DNA of 22,136 nucleotides from a bacterium (GTDB lineage: Bacteria; Planctomycetota; UBA11346). The notes below the pieces were generated by a model. It saw only the letters and a list, made by a program, of their open reading frames with translations. It had not been told where the DNA came from and searched no databases. The DNA lies in contig JAIFKN010000256.1 of the NCBI GenBank assembly GCA_020049615.1, positions 1-22,136 on the forward strand, in the 5' to 3' direction. Position numbers and translations under genes: made by a program. Below, in pieces: positions 15,044 to 22,136 of this stretch; within the stretch, counting starts at the first letter, position 1, and every line of letters begins with the position of its first letter.

Positions 15044-15598
15044 CTACTCGGTCCAGTTGGCGATGTCGTCGCCGCCGCCCTCGCGGCCATCAGGGCCGTT
15101 CGACCACAGGTCGAAGCCGTCGCTGCGGTGCTGGCCAGGGAAACGGTAGTTCCAGGCGTTGCCCCACTGGTCGGGCGGGATGGCGTTGCCGTCGAGGTAG
15201 GGGCCCTGCCAGGACTTGGCGCCGTCGCCGGGCTTTTCGACCAGGACGAGCAGGCCCTCGCTCGAGGTCGGGTAGCGGCCGACATCGATCTCGAAGCGGT
15301 TCAGCGACAGGTTCAGGCTGCTCAGCTGCGTCTTGGCCGCCTTGACCTTGGCCGCCTGGCTCTGGCCGCTGAAGCGCGAGGCGACGATGCCTGCCAGCAC
15401 GGCGAGGATCGCCAGCACGAGCAGCAGTTCGAGGATGGTGAAGGCGGAGTTCAACCCCCGCGAGCGAGTTACAGGAGGCACAGAGGCACAGAGGATCGAA
15501 GGGGGTAGGCACGGCCGGCCAGAAATGCGATGTCTCGCCTCCTCGAAGCTCTGTGTCTCTGTGTCTCCTGTAGAAGAATGGGATGGGAAGGACGTCAT
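15044..15598 (-). CDS. gspG: T2SS major pseudopilin GspG with an abnormally long leader
   Basis: The mature protein (132 residues from Phe53) is a textbook GspG. It has FTILELLLVLAILAVLAGIV with Glu at +5, GRYPTSSEGL and LVEKPGDG, and a calcium-loop ending DLWSNGPDGREGGGDDI. It polymerises into the pseudopilus that pushes substrates through the secretin. The residue at -1 is Ala. The start is odd. ATG 15598 overlaps the gspF stop (ATGA) with GGAG 9 bases upstream, as expected for this operon. However, it yields a 52-residue leader instead of the usual 5-10, because a 103-base inverted-repeat element (15470-15572) lies in frame between start and cleavage site. Alternatives are TTG 15454 (leader MNSA) or GTG 15481, both without a good ribosome site. 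Confidence 0.9.
   Translation of the reverse strand: MTSFPSHSSTGDTETQSFEEARHRISGRPCLPPSILCASVPPVTRSRGLNSAFTILELLLVLAILAVLAGIVASRFSGQSQAAKVKAAKTQLSSLNLSLNRFEIDVGRYPTSSEGLLVLVEKPGDGAKSWQGPYLDGNAIPPDQWGNAWNYRFPGQHRSDGFDLWSNGPDGREGGGDDIANWTE
15470..15572. repeat. 103-base inverted-repeat element (CACAGAG type) inside the gspG leader
   Basis: Two 30-base arms, 15470-15499 and 15543-15572, are inverted copies matching at 26 of 30 positions around a 43-base loop. Each arm contains CACAGAG in tandem (plus strand TACAGGAGGCACAGAG on the left; CTCTGTGTCTCCTGTA on the right). Two of the four mismatches become G-U pairs only in a plus-strand transcript, while a gspG mRNA would have A-C mismatches there. 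From memory, CACAGAG-rich repeats of this kind are dispersed in many bacterial genomes. Both arms stay open in the gspG frame, reading GDTETQSF and ILCASVPPVT. Confidence 0.8.
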
Positions 15599-16791
15599 GA
15601 GATCGCGCTCCAGAGGTCGAAGATGGGCAGCAGCATGCCGACCACGATGGTGCCGACGATGGCGGCCATGATCAGCAGCAGCAGGGGTTCGGCCAATGCG
15701 ACCAGGGCGCGCAGCCGGCGGTCCAGCTCGCGCTCGCCGGATTCGGCCAGGCGCAGCAATTCCTGCGGCAGGCGGCCGCTGCTCTCGGCGACCGCGATCG
15801 CCTCCAGCGCGGCGGGCGGCAGCATCCCGCCGGCTCGGCCCAGGGCGACGCTGAGCGGGGTCCCCTGGCGGATCTGCTCGGTGGTCTCGGCGAGCGAGGC
15901 GGCAAGCACCGGGCTGCCCAGGGCCTCGCGCGCCACGCCCAGCGCCTGCATCAGCGGCACGCCGGCGCCGAGCAGCGTGCCGAGCATGCGGCAGAAGCGT
16001 ACCCGGGCGAGGGTGGAACGCACCGTGCCGACGCCAGGCAGGCGCAGTTGCAGGCGCTCCCAGGCGAGCGATCCGGTCGGGGTGCGCAGCCAGGCGCGCA
16101 CGCCCAGCGCAGCGGCGACGGCTGCAGCCAGGCAGATCGGGCCGTAGCCGATGAGCAGGGCGCTGGCATGCTGGATCATGCGGGTCAGCAGCGGCAGCTC
16201 GCGGTCGAAGGAGGCGAAGAGGGTGGCGAAGCGCGGGATGAACCACACCAGCAGGAAGGCGACCACCGACGAGGCGACCACCGCGAGCAGGGCCGGGTAG
16301 ACCAGCGCGGTGGCGACGCGGCCGAGCAGTTCGCGGCTGCGCTCGAGGTAGTCGGCGATCTGCTCCAGCACGGTGGCGAGGAATCCGCCGGCCTCGCCCG
16401 CGCGGACCATGGCGATGAACACCGGCGGGAACAGGCCGGGTTGCGCCGCCAGCGCATCAGCCAGCGCTTCGCCATCGCGTACTCGCGCATGCACCGCCGA
16501 CCAGGCGGCGCGGGCCGCCGGGTGGGTGGCCTCGCGCTCGATCACGGTCAGGGCGCGCGACAGCGGCACGCCGGCCGCGACCAGGCCGCCGAGCGAACGC
16601 GCGAAGGCGAGGACCTGGGCCTGCGGCACCCGCGAACCGAACACGCCGCCGGTCGCGGCCGGATCGAGCGCGGTCGGGGTCAGGCCGAGGGATTCCACGG
16701 CACGCTGCGCCGCCGGCAGGTCATCGGCCTCGATGCGGCCTTCGCGGAGCGATCCGTCATCGGCCAGGGCGGTATAGGCGAACGCGGGCAC
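15595..16791 (-). CDS. gspF: T2SS inner-membrane platform protein GspF
   Basis: The 398-residue protein is the polytopic core of the inner-membrane platform and contacts GspE and GspL. It has two T2SSF repeats, each with the F-domain motif (LGGLVAAGVPLSRAL near 68-82 and LGTLLGAGVPLMQAL near 270-285). Transmembrane segments are at about 160-190, 210-235 and 365-392, and it starts with the usual FAYTALADDG. Length is typical. The start is GTG 16791, 2 bases after the gspE TGA; no better start exists. Its stop overlaps the ATG of gspG (ATGA). Confidence 0.95.
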   Translation of the reverse strand: MPAFAYTALADDGSLREGRIEADDLPAAQRAVESLGLTPTALDPAATGGVFGSRVPQAQVLAFARSLGGLVAAGVPLSRALTVIEREATHPAARAAWSAVHARVRDGEALADALAAQPGLFPPVFIAMVRAGEAGGFLATVLEQIADYLERSRELLGRVATALVYPALLAVVASSVVAFLLVWFIPRFATLFASFDRELPLLTRMIQHASALLIGYGPICLAAAVAAALGVRAWLRTPTGSLAWERLQLRLPGVGTVRSTLARVRFCRMLGTLLGAGVPLMQALGVAREALGSPVLAASLAETTEQIRQGTPLSVALGRAGGMLPPAALEAIAVAESSGRLPQELLRLAESGERELDRRLRALVALAEPLLLLIMAAIVGTIVVGMLLPIFDLWSAIS

Positions 16792-16793
16792 GC

Positions 16794-18454
<1,661 letters not shown>

Positions 18455-18458
<4 letters not shown>

Positions 18459-19144
18459 TCGATGGTGCCGCGATCCACCAGCACCGCCTCCTGGCGGCGG
18501 TTGACCACCGCGCGCAGCTCCTCCTGGGCCTTGGTCATCGCCGTCTGCCAGGCCTCCCGGGCCTTGCGCACACGGGTAAGCGCGAGGTCGGTCTCGGTGG
18601 CGTTGGCCTGGGGATCATCGACCAGCGCCTTGAGCGCCTTGAGCGCGTCCTGGATCTCGGCTGCGAGGGGGTCGAGCGGGGTGTCGCCAAGGAAGTTCTT
18701 GGGATCCATCATGCCTGGGCCGCCTTGGCCGCCGGGACTGCCGCCGCGGCCCATGCGCCCTGGCATCATCGCCAAGCCCGAAGCGCTGCGGTCGACCAGC
18801 ATGCGATGCTGGCGCAGCAGCTCGACCCGATCGAGCAGCGGCAGGATGGCGGTGAACTCTTCATCGCTCAGGGCGATCTGCTTCTGCAGTTCGACCCGCT
18901 GGGCGGTCTTGGCTTCAGCCATGCGTTCGCGCATCTGCTTGCCCATGACCTGGGCGACCTTTTCCCGGCCCTCGGGTGTGCTCATGTCCACACCTTTCAG
19001 TTCCGGATTCTGCTCGATCATGCGCCGCATGCGGTCGCCGCCGCGGTCGCCGCCTTCCGGCGGAGGGGGAGGCGGCGCGTCCCCAGCCATGATGGCGGGC
19101 AGGCAGGCGATGGTGGCGAGGAGGACGGGCAGGATGGGGCGCAT
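18455..19144 (-). CDS. Exported helical protein heading the T2SS operon
   Basis: The 229-residue protein has a signal peptide (MRPILPVLLATIACLPAIMAG) and a Pro-rich stretch. Two charged helical segments (about 38-115 and 155-225) flank a Met/Gly/Pro-rich linker (125-146, MMPGRMGRGG). I do not recognise a named family. The LSDEEF and LLDRVELL pattern followed by QEAVLVDRG at the end recalls exported helical proteins seen beside T2SS genes in planctomycete-type bacteria, and superficially the Spy/CpxP design. ATG 19144 has GGAG 5 bases upstream; an earlier ATG at 19180 lacks a ribosome site and would hide the signal peptide. The stop overlaps the gspE start (ATGA), so it is the first gene of the operon. 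A periplasmic role in T2SS assembly is inferred only from context. Confidence 0.75.
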
Positions 19145-19285
19145 GGGGTCTCCGATGCGGGTGATGCCCTCCTCTACCATGACTCGCCTCCGGGTGGTGA
19201 TCCAGACAGGTCAGCGAATTGTCATCAGGCGCTGATGCATGTCGTCAGGTAGGCATTTTCGCGGATCACTGCCGGAAGACTCGTG
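19145..19285 (-). promoter_or_regulatory. Gap upstream of the T2SS operon; weak promoter candidate
   Basis: This 141-base gap is the largest non-coding stretch near the operon. On the minus strand CTGACG (19243-19248) and GACAAT (19218-19223) could form a poor sigma70 promoter with a 19-base spacer. A perfect inverted repeat CATCAG-GCG-CTGATG (19223-19237) lies within the spacer and might be an operator. It has no T-run, so it is not a terminator. The operon could instead be read through from the glycosidase gene upstream. Confidence 0.25.
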
Positions 19286-21106
19286 TCAGGTCAGCTCCAA
19301 CCTGGTTCCTGGCGCGACATCGGCACTGATGCCGGCCGGCAAGCGGTAGCGTACGGGAGCCCCGCGTGTCGATCGTTCGACGCAGAGTGGGCCATGCGGT
19401 GTCGGCACGGTGGCGCTGAACCCGACATCGAGGCGCGGATCGAGGCGCAGCCGGCTCATAGCCGGTCCGGTCACCTCGATGCCAAGGAGCCAGCGGGCGC
19501 AGAAGCCGACGGTGCCGCTGCCCCAGCCATGGCACAGGCTCTTGGGCCAGCCATGCAGGCCGAAACGGGCGACGCCGGCGACCTGCGGCTCGAAGCTCTC
19601 CCAGACGGTGGCCGAATCGTTCTCCTCGAGCATGGGACCGAACCAGCCGCAGAGAGCGGCCAGTGCGCCGGCCGCATCACCGCCGCCGGCCCGGGCCATG
19701 CTCGTGTAGTACCAGTAGTAGCTGGTGACGATCTCGGGCAGGGCCGGGTCGGCCAGCACGGCCGCGATCTCGGGTCCGCTCGTGGCGTCGGCCAGCCCAG
19801 CCCACCAGGCGCGGGCCGCGCTGTGCCGGCTCGCCCCGCTCGGGCCGAATCGCATATGCTGCTCGTAGCTCAGGCGCCGGTGCAGTCCGACGTCGAGTGG
19901 CATGCGCCATGGCGCCGATCGTGGCTCGCACAGGTTCAGCGTGTGGTGGAAGCCGCGGCCCGGAGCGCGGAAGCGGTCGCGCAGGATGGTCGCCAGGCGG
20001 TCCGCTGCGGCTGCGTAGGGAGCGTCGGCTTCTCCCAGCCAGCGTGCGCAGCAGGCTGCGTCGCGCAGGCATTCGAGCCAGGAGGCCTGCAAGCAGAACA
20101 GATCCTCCAGGCGGCCACCGATGGGCTGCGGGGTCCAGTCGAGGAAGCCGATGCCGAAGAACAGGTCGACGCCATCTCGCAGGCCCACCAGGCCATCGCC
20201 ATCGACCTGACTACCCATCACCCAGGCGAGGAATGCCTTGGCCTTGGCCCATGCCGGGGCGGCATCGGCGACGCCATGACGCGCGATGTGCCGGCGCAGC
20301 ATCGCCAGCGCGTCGAAGGAGTAATTCGGTATGGCATTGGCCCACTGCCCCACCGGTAGTCCATCAAGCATGGCCAGCGCCGGACGAGGCAGGTCGTATG
20401 CCCAGCCGACGGAGTCCTGGGTGATGCGCGCATCGCCATACCAGCCGATGCGATCGCGCTTGATCCCGTCCCAGTAGGCGTCCGGCCGGGTGCAGGCCAG
20501 GGCGGTGTAGAGCGAGGACTGCCAGATCCGCTGCAGCAGGGGATCGTCGCAGCGCAGGTCCCCGATGCGTTGCGGAGCCGCGAATCGCGCCTCGACCCGA
20601 GCCCGCAGAATCACTGGCGAGTGCAGATCGAGGATCCGGATGCGGACGAAGCGGAAGCCCCCGTCCTCGCAGCGAAGCCGGTGGCAGCCAGCCGTCGGAT
20701 GCCAATGGCTCTTGCGCGGGCGCTGCTCCTTGCACGTCGATGGAAGCCCCCATTCACGCGCCTCCCATGGGCTCTCGCCGAAGGTCAGGGAGAGCGATGC
20801 TGCTTCGCTGCAATCCAGATCGAGTTCGAGCGTACCTTCGACCACCGTGCCGAAGTCGAGAACGAGGTCGATCTCATCCGCGCCGGCAGGATCCAGGCGG
20901 AGCGCTTCAGGTTCGCGATGCTGATCCAGCGTCCGAGCCCAGGCGTCGATCGCGGTTGATGCCGCCGGCGAATGCCAAGCGACAGCCCATGGATGCAACT
21001 GCAGGCCGAACCATCCGTCAGCCAGGGGTGTTGCCTGGCGGATGGCGGTCGGATCCGGACTGGCGGTGCGTGGGTCGAGGCATGGCATGCACCGATGGCA
21101 TCGCAT
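19286..21106 (-). CDS. GH78-like alpha-L-rhamnosidase / six-hairpin glycosidase
   Basis: This 606-residue glycosidase resembles GH78. An N-terminal beta domain (about 75-175, ending FRFVRIRILDL) is followed by an (alpha/alpha)6 domain with DGIKRDRIGWYGDAR at 213-227, equivalent to the catalytic acidic motif of GH78. Later motifs are ATVWESFEP and LCHGWGSG, with a C-terminal beta domain. It is about 160 residues shorter than the GH78-like protein at 384-2678 and not closely similar to it. No signal peptide is visible. ATG 21106 has no clear ribosome site and the first residues (MRCHRCMPCLD) look unlike a folded start, so ATG 21088 or another downstream start is possible. It follows selD by 113 bases on the same strand. 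Substrate unknown; alpha-L-rhamnosides are the first guess. Confidence 0.8.
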   Translation of the reverse strand: MRCHRCMPCLDPRTASPDPTAIRQATPLADGWFGLQLHPWAVAWHSPAASTAIDAWARTLDQHREPEALRLDPAGADEIDLVLDFGTVVEGTLELDLDCSEAASLSLTFGESPWEAREWGLPSTCKEQRPRKSHWHPTAGCHRLRCEDGGFRFVRIRILDLHSPVILRARVEARFAAPQRIGDLRCDDPLLQRIWQSSLYTALACTRPDAYWDGIKRDRIGWYGDARITQDSVGWAYDLPRPALAMLDGLPVGQWANAIPNYSFDALAMLRRHIARHGVADAAPAWAKAKAFLAWVMGSQVDGDGLVGLRDGVDLFFGIGFLDWTPQPIGGRLEDLFCLQASWLECLRDAACCARWLGEADAPYAAAADRLATILRDRFRAPGRGFHHTLNLCEPRSAPWRMPLDVGLHRRLSYEQHMRFGPSGASRHSAARAWWAGLADATSGPEIAAVLADPALPEIVTSYYWYYTSMARAGGGDAAGALAALCGWFGPMLEENDSATVWESFEPQVAGVARFGLHGWPKSLCHGWGSGTVGFCARWLLGIEVTGPAMSRLRLDPRLDVGFSATVPTPHGPLCVERSTRGAPVRYRLPAGISADVAPGTRLELT

Positions 21107-21219
21107 GCCGCGTTGAGGTCAATCGCAAGCGCAGCCTGGGCAGCGGTCCTGGCATCAGGGCATACCCTGGCGGTGCGGCCATGGGTGTCCGGTGCCAGCC
21201 ACCGTCATGGAGGGTGTGG
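21107..21219 (-). other. Intergenic region between selD and the second glycosidase
   Basis: The 113 bases contain a short hairpin (CGGTG-GCTGG-CACCG on the minus strand) just after the selD stop, without a T-run. I see no convincing promoter or gene. Confidence 0.3.
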
Positions 21220-22136
21220 TCAGCGCAATTCGATCGCTGCCGGCCCCGGCTGTACTTCGCCGATGATGCACGCCGGAGCGTCGCCGTGGTTGCGCAGATC
21301 ATCGACCAGGGCATCGGCGTCGACGGCATGCACGGCAAGCAGAAGCCCTCCGCTGCTCTGCGGATCGGTCGCGGCGAGTTCCCGCACCCGGTCGAGGCCG
21401 GTGGCGAGATGCAATCGACTGCCAGCGTAGGCGCGGTTGCCGGCGTCGCCGCGCGTCACGCAGTTGGCTGAGACCGCATCCGCGACCCCAGGCAGCAACG
21501 GCAGACGTGCGGTGTCGATGACCAGTCGCACCCGGCTGGCGCTGGCGATCTCGGCTCCGTGGCCGACCAATCCGAAGCCGGTGATGTCGCAGCCGGCATG
21601 GACCCGGTGGCGTTGCATGGCCTTGGCAGCTTCGCGGTTCGATCTGGTCAAGGTGTCGACCAGAGCCTGTCCGCCAGCTGGCGCCAGCAGACCCTTCTTC
21701 AACGCCGTGGAGAGCATGCCCGTGCCCAGCGCCTTGCTCAGCACCAGGAGATCGCCGGGCTCCGCCCCGGCGTTGGCCACGATGCGATGACCGGCAGGGA
21801 TGCGTCCGGTGACAGCCAGCCCATAGGTCATCTCCGGGCTCTTGACCGAATGGCCGCCGACGATGGCGCAGCCGGACTCGGCGCAGGCCATCGCTCCGCC
21901 CTGCAGCACGGCGCGCAGGATCTCCGGGCCGAGCGCCTCGGGGTAATGCAGGATGTTGAGGGCGAACAACGGTTCGCCGCCCATGGCGTAGACGTCGGAC
22001 AGGGCGTTGGTCGCCGCGATCCGACCATAGAGGAACGGATCATCGACGATGGGGGTGAAGAAGTCGGTGGTCGATACCAACTGGGTGCCGTCTTCCATCC
22101 GCCAGATGGCCGCGTCGTCGCACTGGTCGAAGCCGA
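21220..22136 (-). CDS. selD: Selenide, water dikinase SelD (N-terminus beyond the window)
   Basis: SelD makes selenophosphate from selenide and ATP, the selenium donor for selenocysteine and selenouridine synthesis. The visible 305 residues start in CDDAAIW and continue with STTDFFTPIVDDP, then NALSDVYAMGG with the ATP-binding Asp residues. Further along are GGHSVKSPEMTYGLAVTG, CDITGFGLVGH and DPQSSGGLLLAV, all SelD/PurM-like signatures. The frame is open to the right edge, so the ATG at 22098 is internal. About 40 residues, including the catalytic Cys/Sec and Lys, lie outside, so it cannot be said whether this SelD is itself a selenoprotein. It indicates that the organism uses selenium. Confidence 0.93.
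   Translation of the reverse strand, partial: GFDQCDDAAIWRMEDGTQLVSTTDFFTPIVDDPFLYGRIAATNALSDVYAMGGEPLFALNILHYPEALGPEILRAVLQGGAMACAESGCAIVGGHSVKSPEMTYGLAVTGRIPAGHRIVANAGAEPGDLLVLSKALGTGMLSTALKKGLLAPAGGQALVDTLTRSNREAAKAMQRHRVHAGCDITGFGLVGHGAEIASASRVRLVIDTARLPLLPGVADAVSANCVTRGDAGNRAYAGSRLHLATGLDRVRELAATDPQSSGGLLLAVHAVDADALVDDLRNHGDAPACIIGEVQPGPAAIELR

Noticed and set aside
19223..19237. CATCAG-GCG-CTGATG hairpin as terminator of the second glycosidase
   Set aside because: The stem is only 6 bp and neither side has a T-run; kept only as a possible operator.

Overview
The window is a GC-rich bacterial chromosome segment, densely packed with genes. The mix is two alpha-L-rhamnosidase-like glycosidases, a GH2 beta-mannosidase with an AraC-type regulator, a complete-looking type II secretion (T2SS) operon and a stray prepilin-signal gene. 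That mix fits the Planctomycetota/Verrucomicrobiota/Lentisphaerota (PVC) group best. This placement is an inference from gene content; no rRNA or other taxonomic marker is present.

Left part (1-7532). A tiny minus-strand transcription unit at 2-240 has a near-consensus promoter, an AGGAGG ribosome site, a 36-codon reading frame encoding only a prepilin signal/transmembrane helix, and a hairpin-T terminator. It is divergent from a GH78-like glycosidase (384-2678) that is followed by a DinB-fold protein. A convergent GH2 beta-mannosidase (3239-5821, minus) shares a roughly 50-base intergenic region with a divergent AraC-family regulator. A ZIP-family metal transporter lies 13 bases behind that regulator.

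Centre (7536-19144, all minus). One compact T2SS operon reads, from its upstream end: a small exported helical protein, gspE, gspF, gspG, gspH, gspI, gspJ, gspK, gspL, gspM, gspD and a small lipoprotein. Most junctions overlap by ATGA or TGATG or are separated by no more than 3 bases, so translation is probably coupled. No separate gspC is present, but the C-terminal third of the GspM protein resembles the GspC homology region, suggesting an M-C fusion. Between gspF and gspG, a 103-base inverted-repeat element of the CACAGAG type is inserted and read in frame as an abnormally long leader of the major pseudopilin.

Right part (19286-22136, all minus). A second GH78-like glycosidase follows a selD gene (selenide, water dikinase) that runs off the window's right edge. 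The likely biology is export of enzymes by the T2SS together with use of rhamnose- and mannose-containing glycans. None of the three glycosidases shows a clear signal peptide, so they may act on oligosaccharides in the cytoplasm. The most unusual items are the autonomous mini-prepilin unit, the repeat inside the gspG leader, and the GspM-GspC-like fusion.
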